Below are positions 1 to 14,303 of a DNA stretch of 64,000 nucleotides, piece by piece. The notes beneath the pieces were generated by a model. It saw only the letters and a list, made by a program, of their open reading frames with translations, made no database searches and was not told the DNA's origin. Positions within the stretch are counted from its first letter, which is position 1; each line of letters opens with the position of its first letter. This stretch comes from Adineta vaga (lineage: Eukaryota; Rotifera): assembly GCA_021613535.1 (NCBI GenBank), contig CP075496.1:2852001-2916000 (forward strand), written 5' to 3'. The position numbers and the translations under genes were made by a program.

Positions 1-2
1 TA

Positions 3-479
3 AAAAACTCATTAAAACATCTAGATATTGCATGTAATAATCTTCGTATATTTCCTAGTAAATTTCATACATTAAAACTTCAAGAATTCCATAGTGAACA
101 TAATCCTTTATTAGAACGTGTTCCAATTCATTCGGTTCAAGAAAATGAAATTTTAACATTAAAAGAAATCTGTGCACGTCGTTCAATGTCGGAATTATGC
201 AATGCAAATGAAGATTCTCAAGCCATTCTACGTGCACAATTACAAACGAATTCAAAAGCCAAAGAAATTCTATTACAATGTACTGAATGTCAATTTTGTC
301 ATAATTATTTTTTAAATACTTGGTTAGAATGTGTCGAATTCATTGATGTACAACAAACATTTAAAGGTATTCATTCTCATCAAACAACAATCGCAACAAT
401 TCCACAACGTATACTTCTTTGTTCATATAAATGTTTTAATAATCCTGATCATAATTATTATGGTGTCGCTTTTGTTTAG
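3..479 (+). CDS. Leucine-rich-repeat protein, 3' end only (LRRC58/LRR1-like)
   Basis: The frame is open from base 3 to the TAG at 477-479, so the gene starts left of the window. The first codons encode one LRR unit (KNSLKHLDIACNNLRIFPSK) followed by a partial one. About 110 residues without repeats follow, containing a Cys cluster (CTECQFC, then LLCSYKC). LRR proteins that end in such a Cys-rich cap include LRRC58 and LRR1/PPIL5. The spacing here resembles both, so I do not choose between them. LRRs normally form a protein-binding solenoid, and LRR1-type proteins act as cullin-ligase substrate receptors. That role is inference here. The gene converges on the HSP70 gene that ends at 740. Confidence 0.6.
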   Translation, partial: KNSLKHLDIACNNLRIFPSKFHTLKLQEFHSEHNPLLERVPIHSVQENEILTLKEICARRSMSELCNANEDSQAILRAQLQTNSKAKEILLQCTECQFCHNYFLNTWLECVEFIDVQQTFKGIHSHQTTIATIPQRILLCSYKCFNNPDHNYYGVAFV

Positions 480-739
480 AATGAAAGAAAAGTTTTTCTT
501 TTAAAATGTTAATCGGCATTTGTTGACTTTGATTTTATTTTTATTCTTTTTTTAATGAGAGATCCATTTCATCACACAATGTTCTTTCTTTTTCACACAC
601 ACACACGCACACACACGATACGATGACAATATAAAAAAAACGAAAAAGTATTCTAGAAAAATTTCGATTTTTAATCGACTTCCTAAAATGAAGAAAAAAA
701 AGAGAGAATTAATAAACAAATCATTTTTATTTTCATTAT
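480..739. other. Convergent 3' intergenic spacer with CA microsatellite
   Basis: This spacer lies between the stop of the LRR gene and the stop of HSP70. It holds T-rich stretches and a CA/CG dinucleotide run at about 595-617. I see no coding signal; short frames on either strand are AT-rich chance ORFs. Confidence 0.6.
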
Positions 740-2891
740 TCATACTTCAATGGTTGGACCAGCACTGCCACCAGCACCTGGTTGTGGGCCACCGGCACCA
801 CCTGGAAAGCCGCCTGGCATACCTCCTGGCATACCTCCTGGCATACCACCTGCGCCACCTGCACCACCATAAAGTTTTGTCATAACGGGTGAACAGAGTT
901 TTTCAACTTCTTTTAATTTATGTTCGAATTCTTCCTTTTCAGCAAGCTAAAAGAAAAGATTCCAATCATGAAAAGCCAACAAACAAAAGAATATCTTACT
1001 TGATTTGCTTCCATCCATTTTAATGCTTCTTCGATAGCCTCAGTAATCTTTTTCTTATCATCAGCATCGATTTTATCGGCTAATTTTTCATCATTAATAG
1101 TTGTTTTCATATTGAAACAATAAGATTCCAATGAATTCTTCGCACTAATGCGATCTCGTTGGGATTCATCTTCTTTCTTATATTTTTCAGCATCTGAAAC
1201 CATACGTTCGATTTCATCTTTTGATAAACGTCCTTTATCATTTGTAATTGTAATTTTATTTTCTTTGCCTGAACTTTTATCCATAGCTGAAACATTTAAG
1301 ATACCATTGGCATCAATATCGAATGTAACTTCAATTTGTGGGACACCACGTGGTGCTGGTGGAATACCAGATAATTCAAATTTGCCTAATAAATGATTGT
1401 CTTTTGTCATTGCACGTTCACCTTCGTAAACTTGAATCAATACACCTGGTTGATTATCCGAATATGTTGTAAATGTTTGAGTTTGTTTTGTTGGAATTGT
1501 TGTATTACGTTTGATCAATGCTGTCATGACACCACCAGCAGTTTCAATACCCTAGAAAAAGAAAAATGAAATTAGTTTAGGAACTTTTTCTTTATTATAT
1601 GCATGAAGAAACTTACCAATGAAAGTGGTGCAACATCGAGTAAAAGTAAATCTTTTACATCTTCAGATTTATCACCTGTTAAAATGGCAGCTTGTACAGC
1701 AGCACCATAGGCAACAGCTTCATCTGGATTGATAGATTTGTTTAATTCTTTACCATTAAATAAATCTTGTAAAAGTTTTTGTACTTTTGGAATACGTGTT
1801 GAACCTCCAACAAGAACAATTTCATGAATTTGTGCTTTATCCATTTTAGCATCACGTAAAGCTTTTTCGACAGGCTCAAGTGTTGAACGAAAGAGATCAG
1901 CACAGAGTTCTTCGAAACGAGCACGAGTGATTGTTGAATAGAAATCAACACCTTCATGTAATGAATCGATTTCAATCGATGCTTGTGATGATGATGATAA
2001 AGTACGTTTAGCACGTTCACAAGCTGTACGTAATCGTCGAAGACCACGTTTGTTATCTTGTAAATCTTTACCATGTTTACGTTTAAATTCTTGGACAAAA
2101 TGTGTAACCATTCGATTATCGAAATCTTCTCCACCTAAATGTGTATCACCGGCTGTTGATTTTACTTCAAAGATACCTTCTTCAATGGTTAAAATTGAAA
2201 CATCAAAAGTACCACCACCCAAATCAAAAATCAAAACATTTCGTTCAGCGGATACTTTCTTATCTAAACCGTAAGCAATAGCAGCAGCTGTTGGTTCATT
2301 AATAATACGTAGAACATTAAGACCAGCAATAACACCTGCATCTTTTGTTGCTTGACGTTGAGAATCATTGAAATAAGCTGGAACAGTAACAACAGCTTCC
2401 GATATTTTTTTACCAAGATAAGCTTCAGCAATTTCTTTCATTTTTGTTAAGACCATTGAAGATATTTCTTCAGGTGTAAATGATTTTGTTTCATTTTTAT
2501 ATTCAACTTGAATCTTAGGTTTTCCACCGTCATTAATAACTTTAAAGGGCCAATGTTTCATATCGGCTTGTACTGTTGCATCTTCAAATTTACGACCAAT
2601 AAGACGTTTAGCATCAAAGACAGTATTATTTGGGTTCATTGCTACTTGATTTTTAGCTGCATCACCAATTAAACGTTCACTATCAGTGAAAGCAACATAT
2701 GATGGTGTTGTACGATTTCCTTGATCATTAGCAATAATTTCAACTTTACCATGTTGGAAAATACCAACACACTATTTAGATAAAGATAAATGAATGAATT
2801 AAAACTATTTTAGGGAATCGTTTTTTTTTAAACATACCGAATAAGTTGTACCTAAATCAATACCAATTGCTTTACGTTGTTGATCGGCCAT
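740..2891 (-). CDS. Cytosolic heat shock protein 70 (HSP70/HSC70), atypical C-terminus
   Basis: This is an ATP-dependent chaperone. Four exons splice in frame: 2891-2838, 2771-1617, 1551-1000 and 946-740, giving about 655 residues, the normal length. The N-terminus has GIDLGTTYS. The nucleotide-binding domain has [12 protein letters not shown] and the phosphate/adenosine motif [13 protein letters not shown]. The substrate domain begins near [14 protein letters not shown] helical lid follows, then a GGMP-repeat tail ([18 protein letters not shown]) typical of cytosolic HSP70. The protein ends GPTIEV and stop, whereas cytosolic members normally end EEVD, the docking site for TPR co-chaperones such as HOP and CHIP. 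There is no signal peptide or KDEL, which excludes BiP. The introns suggest a cognate-type gene, but a heat-shock element lies upstream. The family call is certain; the inducible or cognate class is not. Confidence 0.97.
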
Positions 2892-3958
2892 TGTTTATTA
2901 AAGAGTATTGAAATAATTAAGAGCAAAAAGAAAAGAAGTAAATGTGCTAGTTGGAAATCTGAAATTTAAATTCGAAAAAAATATATTCTTAACACTGAAT
3001 ATGTTTTGTCGGGTATGCTTGCAATACGCGCACTGGTAGACTACTATATGTGAGCAGACGCAAGGAAGAAGAGAAGAAAAAAGAAGAAATAAAATGGTAT
3101 ACGATGAGATTCCAGAGTGTTCGAGAAACATCTCGTAGCGTTAAACGAAGGGAGAAAAAGAGAGAATGGAGAAAAGGAAGAGAAAGAAAACGAACGATAA
3201 CAACATCGAGAATAAAAGAAACAAAAAGCAATGAAGAGAAAGAATAGAAATGATTGGGCAGTGTGGGGATGATGACTATGATGTACTTTGCCCTCTAGAA
3301 TGATGAGAGTAAAAGAATGGATTACGTCATTTTATATAGTTAATCGATTGCATTGTATGCACTTATTTTAATAGAAGTAGAAATATGTTTCGTTGCTTAG
3401 AAACGATTCATCAGCAGAATTAATGGTGAAAAAAGGTATATCTCTCTCTCTAGAATTGTTCGTTTCAGTTCAAAAAGAATTCTCATAGTGAACAAATGTT
3501 ATAGGATACGATCAAATTCTACAAACTAATCTTTTACATATGATCTAAATGTTAAAATTTTATTTTGAAATAACGAATAAAACGATTGATCATCATTGCT
3601 TTCACACAATCACGTAAAACATATGTAGATGAGCACAATACAGAGAGAAAAGAAAAATGACATAGTTGAGTGAGAGAAGAAAGAAAAGAAAACATAACCG
3701 ATGAATGTACCCCTCTAATGACAGTAATACTTTAATGAATCTCTTTAATTTCAAATGAACATGGAATGTGAATTTGTTCTTGTGTTATTTTTTTTTCTTC
3801 ATTGCTATAAAAAAAAGAGACAAGAACAAATGAACGAAGTTATTTCTACGAACAAATGGTGAGAATAAATGACAATGAGAAACATGCATATATGAATAAT
3901 AATAAATATGTGTAGAGATTGAAATGAACAGATGCGAAAGAGAGAGAGAGACAAAGAT
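2892..3958. other. HSP70 upstream region and AP-1 gamma 3' flank
   Basis: About 1.07 kb between divergent functions: HSP70 promoter on the left and the 3' flank of the gamma-adaptin gene on the right. It contains the heat-shock element at 3109-3133, a purine-rich stretch from about 3060 to 3250, and a short TC run near 3440. An open frame inside the purine tract (3050-3247) has Lys/Glu/Arg low-complexity content and no support as a gene. Confidence 0.5.
3109..3133 (-). promoter_or_regulatory. Heat-shock element, five alternating pentamers
   Basis: Read on the plus strand, five contiguous 5-bp units alternate between nTTCn and nGAAn: ATTCC, AGAGT, GTTCG, AGAAA, CATCT. Units 1, 3 and 4 are perfect, and units 2 and 5 each carry one mismatch. 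The array lies about 220 bp upstream of the HSP70 start codon. HSF1 trimers bind such arrays, and three perfect units with two near matches would be a good site. A TATA-like stretch (about 2979-2988) lies between it and the ATG. Binding is inferred. Confidence 0.55.
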
Positions 3959-7757
<3,799 letters not shown>

Positions 7758-9063
7758 CGTTTGGTTCTTTTATTTATTTAGTAAAGATAGATTTAATTGA
7801 GATTATTTTACATATCTTAATAGAAATGAAAGATGAGAAAGAAAACAAATATTATCTCATTTATTTTTATCATTGTAAAATTCATTCGATTTGAACGAGA
7901 TATATATAATCCAATAGAATTCATAGCCATTTTTGTTGTTGATATTTATTCAAATAACCTCAAAATGAAAAAGATGGCGCTGTTTCCATTGAATGAATTG
8001 AATTGAGAAATTCAAATGAATATATTCATTCAATGAAGAACATATATTGAATGAATAGAGTTGCGATTCTTTTAGTTTAAAGGTAAGTTATCGTTGAATA
8101 CGCATTTAATTATACGATTGAAAAAACAAGGACTTTGATCAATAAGTTAAGAAAATTTACTTTATTTAGTCATTAGAAATCTTTTTAATGAACAAATATT
8201 GATTTTATTACTTTTCTCTTTTGTCTGAAGAGAGTTTCATTAAATTCATTAACTATGCAACTCTAAAGACTTTTGTTTGTTTTTGTGCAATCAAAGAAAT
8301 ATTCCAAGATTTTTTAAAAGTAATAATGAACGAAACAGTCGTCATCTATTAATAATCATATTCTCTTGACGATACTTACTGTTAACATCTGCTTATCAAT
8401 GTAATTTGTCACATATGATTAATAGCATTGAAAAGATGCACAAGACTTGGCTAGTAAAGAACATATACATAAATGTCTTCGAGGCATTTACTTAATTTTT
8501 TACTCGGTCAACCTAATCTTTCTATAGATTCATTCAAATAAAAGAATAATTTCTTTTTTCTTTTCAAGAATTTCGGAATTCACATTTTCATTTTTTTTCT
8601 AATCATACATATGCGTCCTTCGTCAAGAATTTTCTCTGCTTGTCAAACATCTGATAATTACAAATTCCATTATAATTATCCATTTGATAGAACCAACAAA
8701 AAATCTCTCTCTATATACATATATATATATAAAATTTGTCTCAAATCTTTTCTACCAATCATTTAGTTTGAAAGCACGTGTTCAAGTATAATTATCATGT
8801 ATATACTCGACACTAAAATTAGAGAAGGAAATCATCAACAATTTACTTCATCTTTAACATTACTTGAATATAGAATACATCTTAATTAGAATACTTGATC
8901 TTCAAGTGCGTACAATAGAACTTCATCATCATAAGTACATTGTTGAATACCACAAGTCGAAAAGGATGACTTGTTGACTTCTAATTTTAGATTTGAATTG
9001 AAATGAAAGAAGTAATCAACATCTAGTAAATTTGTTAAAATAATTCTCTGTTTTTCTCTCTAG
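7758..9063. other. Divergent promoter region and candidate 5' UTR intron of the CCDC85-like gene
   Basis: This stretch separates the starts of two divergent genes. A strong splice donor (AAAG then GTAAGTT) lies at 8083, and a pyrimidine-rich acceptor (TTTTTCTCTCTAG) ends at 9063. This suggests a non-coding first exon ending at 8082 and an intron of about 980 nt. The rest is AT-rich with a short TA run near 8717-8731. I see no coding exon in it. Confidence 0.4.
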
Positions 9064-9096
9064 TTATCAATCGATGAGCAGGAAGAAGAGAAAGCA

Positions 9097-9942
9097 ATGG
9101 AACAAACTTCCTTATTATCAACAGTAAATCAAGATGAATTAAGAAAATTATGCTTTTTACTCAATGAAGAACATCAAAAATTGTCGGCATTAGTTGAACA
9201 ATGGAAAGTATTTAGTATGAATGTAGTAGATAAACTTACTTCTCAAATAATAACTTATCAAGAAAAATTAACTGAAGTAGAACAACGACAAATATCTTTT
9301 TTGAAAGAAAATGATTCTCTTCGATTAATTATTAAACAAATTCGAGAAAATCAGAAACAAAATGTAATTATTTTGCAAATCAATTTCGTCAATAAATAAG
9401 AATTATTGTTTGATTCTTCTAGGAACAATCACAACGAGATTTCGAAAAATGTCAATCATCATTTCATTCTTTTTTACAACGATCTAAACCAATTTATGAT
9501 CATTTATTACGAACAAAAGTAATCATTGAACCAGAAATTTCATTAAAACAATCGTTTGATGATCTACTTCAACAACAAATATCCATTGAAAATATATTTG
9601 ATGCTATCAAAGTAGAAACTAAACTAATCTTTTCTTTCTTTTTCTTTCAAACTGTTTTTCTGCTTCCAGACAATAGAAATTTATGAATCAATTCAATCTA
9701 TGACTCATCAATCGGAAAAAACATTGCTCAAACACTTTTGTAATGTAAGTCATAACATTTTATTCTCGATCAAGGACACTTTCTCTCTCTCTAATGTTTG
9801 ATTTCCTCTAGAAAAAAAAGAAACTGTTTCTTTTCTTTGACATAAGAGAAATAAAAGTTCATAAAAATTGTCTTTTTTTCTTTACCTGTTTTAGTTTGTT
9901 TGGAAATATTTGGAAAATGGATCGAAATCGAAAAGTAGTTAA
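9097..9942 (+). CDS. CCDC85-family coiled-coil protein
   Basis: Four exons splice in phase 0: 9097-9363, 9423-9611, 9670-9744 and 9895-9942, giving 192 residues, close to CCDC85B. The first exon has the family core: DELRKLCFLLNEEHQKLSAL, then a Trp-containing segment (VEQWKVFSMN), then KLTEVEQRQISFLKENDSLR. This matches the vertebrate pattern of a Leu/Cys helix, an R/Q-W-x-x-F step and the ELExRQEE..REN helix. The remainder is predicted helical (SFDDLLQQQISIENIFDAIK) and ends LENGSKSKSS. CCDC85 proteins bind junctional catenins and transcription regulators; that role is carried over from the family. The ATG at 9097 has G at -3 and +4. An upstream ATG at 9074 opens an 18-codon overlapping uORF in a weaker context. 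Confidence 0.7.
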
Positions 9943-9989
9943 ACAAGAATGTACTTTTTTTAAATAAAAGAAAAAGAGAAAATGTTTCA

Positions 9990-10678
9990 CTAGTTGAATC
10001 TATACAATGAACTGAGTGGAAATAAGAAAGATAAAAATATTGGATGAAGAGAAGAGGCGGAGGAAGGTGTCGTCAGTTTTTGATTATTATTGGATGATTT
10101 ACTTTCGATTACTTCAATTCGACGATTAGTAATCTCAGCTAAAGTGGTTACTTTTGTTGTTGTCTTCGTTTTTGTGATTAACGAATGGAATAAAGTCGTA
10201 CGAATTGTTGTTGATAATGATAATGGTGGAATCGATGGAAGAGATTGATGATTATCTTCTTCAATTTCAAAATCTTCATCTTCACTATAATCTCCATCAT
10301 CGAAATCATTAATTTCACTGGCTTTTCTCATGTTATTTCGTAAATCATATATAACTTGTTCAGTTAAAGGTAAATTATCATGAGGACGAAGAATTATTGA
10401 TGGAAATATCTAATTTAATCAAAATCAATCAACCATACTTTTTTTTTCTTTTTGCTTGAAAGAAATCTTTCTTCGACTTACATTTATTGACGACAATGAT
10501 GATATATTAACAGTTGTATTCATTTGACATTGTATCAAACTAAAATCGCATTTCTCATTTTATAGAATAAACAAGAAAAAAGAAATTTTTACCGTGTTGT
10601 TCGAAGAATAAGAAAGATAAGTTTCCATAGATGACAACAATTCGGAAGAGAAGAATGAAGCGATGGCAAGACTTGCAT
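9990..10678 (-). CDS. Orphan secreted or GPI-anchored acidic protein
   Basis: Three exons splice in frame: 10678-10593, 10539-10482 and 10409-9990, giving 187 residues. The N-terminus has a hydrophobic stretch (LWKLIFLIL) that could be a signal peptide. Two adjacent N-glycosylation sites follow (NTTVNIS), then [10 protein letters not shown] and a strongly acidic block ([18 protein letters not shown]). A Thr/Ser-rich spacer leads to a hydrophobic tail ([17 protein letters not shown]), as in GPI-signal proteins. The arrangement of rPx..LTEQ, acidic block and hydrophobic tail recalls the C-terminus of glypicans. The 14-Cys glypican core is absent, so I do not assign it. The gene is tail-to-tail with the CCDC85-like gene, only 47 nt apart. 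Confidence 0.5.
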
Positions 10679-12100
10679 GACGAGTTGTTTATCAAGAAAA
10701 CCAAATTTGATCAGTAGAATTCAAGATGTTTCTCATTATGTATCGAAAGGAACTAGAAAGAAAAGATTCTAATTTGGAAACAAAGAATGCGAGATTAAAG
10801 AAGAAGATTATCTATTCTTACAAATTTGATGATCAATTATCGAAAGAAAAGAATGTCAATTCGTTCGGGTAACAACTTGTTGAATAAAACAAGAGGAACA
10901 CATCGCACTATGTCGTCTCAATTAATGAAAGCAAGGGAGCGACAAGACTTGTAGACAAACTATGTCTCCGTTAGATTTTTTCCTGTCTTCTACTGACTTT
11001 TTTCTCATATGTCTTTTCTTTCTTTTTTCTTCTTCATCATCTTCGTCTTCTTTCTCCTTCTTTTTCTTCTTCTACAACTCAATAATCTATTTCTGATTAT
11101 ATATGGATATGTGTCGAACTCATTATTTAATGATTTCTTGATAGGAAAACAAATTAGCACCTATAGAGTTTCGCTTTTATATTCTTTCCTGATCACATAT
11201 CAATCTTATATCAAAGAGCTATTCTTGAACAAAAAATCGACCGTCACAAGGGATCGCTTAGACATTTATGTTAGCCTCTCGAAGCCGTCAATTGCTACTC
11301 TACTTTGTCACAAAGTACCATCTTCCTTTTCTCTCTGTCACCCATCTTGGGCATTTTTCATTTCCGCTATAATAATGCGAAACGACGCATAAGGGGCTCA
11401 ACGAATGTATGTGGTTGCACGGTGTGAAAGCTTTATTGTAATAAACTCTTTGTATTGAGCTGCGGAAAAATCGTTCTGAACAATTCTTTCTTTTTCTTTT
11501 TTGCTTCCATATTTTTCTTTCTTATTCACATTTATATATATATATATATCTAAAAAGCTCGAGGACGTTTTTCGATGTTTTCTTCTCTCGCTCTTGTTTT
11601 ACTCTGCAGATCTTCTATTATGACGATTACTTATCAGAATTTCTTCGATAGGAAAAGAATTGGAAGATGAACGCATAAGAAATAAATGAAGAAATAGGAT
11701 GCGATTGGAAAACAATTAGATCTCAACGGATATATTCAATGAATGAACGTGACATTAACCTGAAAAAATTCATCTGACAATGACGTTTATATGTAGACAT
11801 TAAGAAGAGAAGAAAGACAGAAACCGGAATTTGAATCCTTATGATAGATGATTTGATAGGAATGCGAGAGCGAGAGAGAGAGAGAAAAATACAAGATCAA
11901 CTTGATTGGATGTGTATATACTCAAGAAGTACTACTTGAATGAATTTAATAAGATTATGAATAAGACAGTTAATGCATTTCTTTTTATGAATCTTGTCTC
12001 ACTGATTTTATATATAAGTTAGATTTATTTCAATGACAAGAGTACAATCGATGTTGGAAGTTTAAAAATAACAACGACGAAGAAAAAACGAAACATCTTT
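10679..12100. other. Intergenic region, no supported gene
   Basis: About 1.4 kb. It contains a T-rich tract with a chance frame (11009-11392), a slightly more GC-rich patch at about 11220-11450, a TA microsatellite near 11533-11548 and a GA run near 11868-11884. I found no splice-linked exons, tRNA or repeat family. Confidence 0.5.
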
Positions 12101-13958
12101 TTAACCACTTGATGTTCCTAAAACATCTTTCTTAACTTCAACTAAGAAAGCTTTCATTCCAGCATATGTTTCTTGACAAACACCAAGAGCAAGAGAAACA
12201 GGTAAAACAAAACCAGTTGAGGATTCACCTAAGATCAATATTCAAATTTGTTATATTTAAAATGAAAATAAAATAATCTATACGTTGTGTTGGTGGAAGT
12301 TCAATTGTATATGAATGACGAATTTTCATAGCATCATAAGCCCAATCGGTAGTACTACCACTGGCAATATCTGTAAAGAGGAGAACAAATTTTAATTTAG
12401 TTAATTTCTATCACATTTAATGCCTTACATAATAATCGTGCAACACTACCGACAGCATATTTTCTATTATTCACTGATTGAATAGTATTAGCACCGATAT
12501 TAGCAGCTTTAGATTGTTGATTATAATCTATTGGTAGGTCTGCAGTATAACCGTACTTAATTATAATTTTTGTTGAAAAATATTTCGAAAACAAAAATGA
12601 AAATTTGAACTTACTGGTGTACTAAAAAGAAACGAAAAGAATTCATGAAATATCAATTCAATTGAAAAGAATCAATTTCTACTTACAACCACCATTGACC
12701 ATATGAATGAAAAGACATATACATATCCCAAGTACCCATTTTCGATTGAAAAAAATTCACAACGTTGATTGTTTCAATTTCACTACCAGCTGATTTACCT
12801 ATATGAAAAAAGAAACCATACAAGAAACATGATGTTTATAATAAATATGATTTCTCTTGATAATTCTTACCTGCATACGTGTCACTACATGGACTACTAC
12901 TTGAACCACCTATTTAAGAAATTGATTAGAAAAATATTTTTCATTTTTTTCTTTACCAGTCATCCATTTCAAGGGGTAATTACGATTGAGATCAACGCCG
13001 TAACATGTAGATGTCGAATTTTTACTACGATTTTTACGCCATAAACGATTCTGAAAAAAAGAAAAGAAATCTAGTTAGAAATAGAAATCAATATATTAAG
13101 ACTTGCGCCAGCTGTCTGACTGTATTCATAACCTTAAATAAGAAATGAAAAGAAAAAGACGAATTAGATATAATCTTTAGTTTTCAATTACCATCAGGAT
13201 TAAGTGATGGAGCAATAAAAACATTCCAATAATTGAATAAATCACGGATGGTTGGATCATTGTTCTGATATTCAGTAATATATTGATCAATTAACCAAAT
13301 ACATGTTGCTGGTGTAATCCATTCTAGAAAATAATTCATATGAAAATGAATAAGAATTCTATTTTATTGAATTTGATTTACCTCGAGCATGAATACCACA
13401 ATCAATCCAAATATTTCGATTCGCTGATGGATTGAATTTAATTGCAATTGCTTTCATAATACGATTTTCATAAGTTCTTCCAAGATCAACAACTTGAATA
13501 TGTGTAGGATCAGCATTTGCTTTTTCTTCAAGAAATGTAACCATATCACTATATTTTGCATATGTACCAACAATATTTGCTTTTGTTTGTCCTAACCAAC
13601 GACTTTGAACTTGTCTCATTAAACGATCTTCTAAAAGTTCTTTTTGTTCATTATCAATAACTTCTTGTAAATTATCGACAAGAACGTTGAATGGTATTGA
13701 ATATTGTTTAAATTGTGAAACATATTGATCATATTCATTTGCAGAAATATGAACATCAATTGGTTTATTTGGTGAAATAATTTCTGTCCAGAAATCTAAA
13801 GAACCATTTTCTTCAAGTGATTGAAGATAATTGATATGTTCTTCAGTCAATGGTTCTAAACGAACTAATTTATCCTGAACATATGCACTTTCTACACTTG
13901 TACTCCATATCACTAAAGATATGAGGATAAAAATCAACGATATTACTCGATTCATCAT
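12101..13958 (-). CDS. Secreted zinc carboxypeptidase, M14 A/B type
   Basis: This is a digestive-type metallocarboxypeptidase proenzyme. Ten exons join in frame: 13958-13382, 13323-13192, 13132-13107, 13050-12957, 12909-12871, 12798-12687, 12621-12615, 12555-~12427, 12370-12284 and 12228-12101. A signal peptide (MMNRVISLIFILISLVIW) precedes a propeptide. The catalytic domain has GIHAREW (zinc His and Glu), LNPDGYEY, NRLWRKNRS, VDLNRNY, SFHSYGQWW (third zinc His) and TIELPP (general-base Glu), so it should be active. Exon 7 is a 7-nt microexon, and the intron after exon 3 starts GCAAGT rather than GT. An in-frame upstream ATG (14069) would bury the signal peptide, so I chose 13958. Confidence 0.93.
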
Positions 13959-14303
13959 GATGATGATGTGTAATGAAAAATAGAAAAGAACAAAAAATAG
14001 TAACGAAAATATTTTAGTTGATATATATATGTCAATCGCTTGTGTTTTTTCTTCGTCTCTGATTCTCATTAATCCTTATTCTAAATCAAATATTGTTCGC
14101 ATGTGAAAAAGTGCAGAGTGGGTTAAGCGAATTTTCACCAGATGTTCGTTCATGACCGTAGGTCTCTTGAATTTATTTTTTTCTCGATAGAAGCTGAATT
14201 TGTTTGAGAATAACAAAAAAATAAAAATAGATCAAATCTTCTGTTAGGTTTCTTTAAATATTACAATAGAGAGATATACATAAGAGAAAGAAAAGTTTAT
14301 TTA
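13959..14303. other. Spacer between carboxypeptidase and SLC35F6-like genes
   Basis: About 345 bp combining the carboxypeptidase promoter with the 3' flank of the transporter. It is AT-rich with a short TA run near 14021-14029. No gene or clear motif was seen. Confidence 0.5.

Noticed and set aside
595-617. CA repeat as a possible telomeric or regulatory element
   Set aside because: It is a plain dinucleotide microsatellite and does not match known telomere units.
3050-3247. Lys/Glu/Arg-rich frame upstream of HSP70
   Set aside because: It translates a purine-rich promoter tract that contains the heat-shock element and shows no gene structure.
9812-9963. Alternative last exon for the CCDC85-like gene using the acceptor at 9810-9811
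   Set aside because: It gives a Lys/Phe-rich tail read from AT-rich intron sequence; the acceptor ending at 9894 has a better pyrimidine tract and a cleaner short C-terminus.
11009-11392. 127-codon plus-strand frame in the 10.7-12.1 kb gap
   Set aside because: Its first half is a poly-pyrimidine Phe/Leu-rich translation, it has no linked exons and no recognisable motif, so it is most likely chance.
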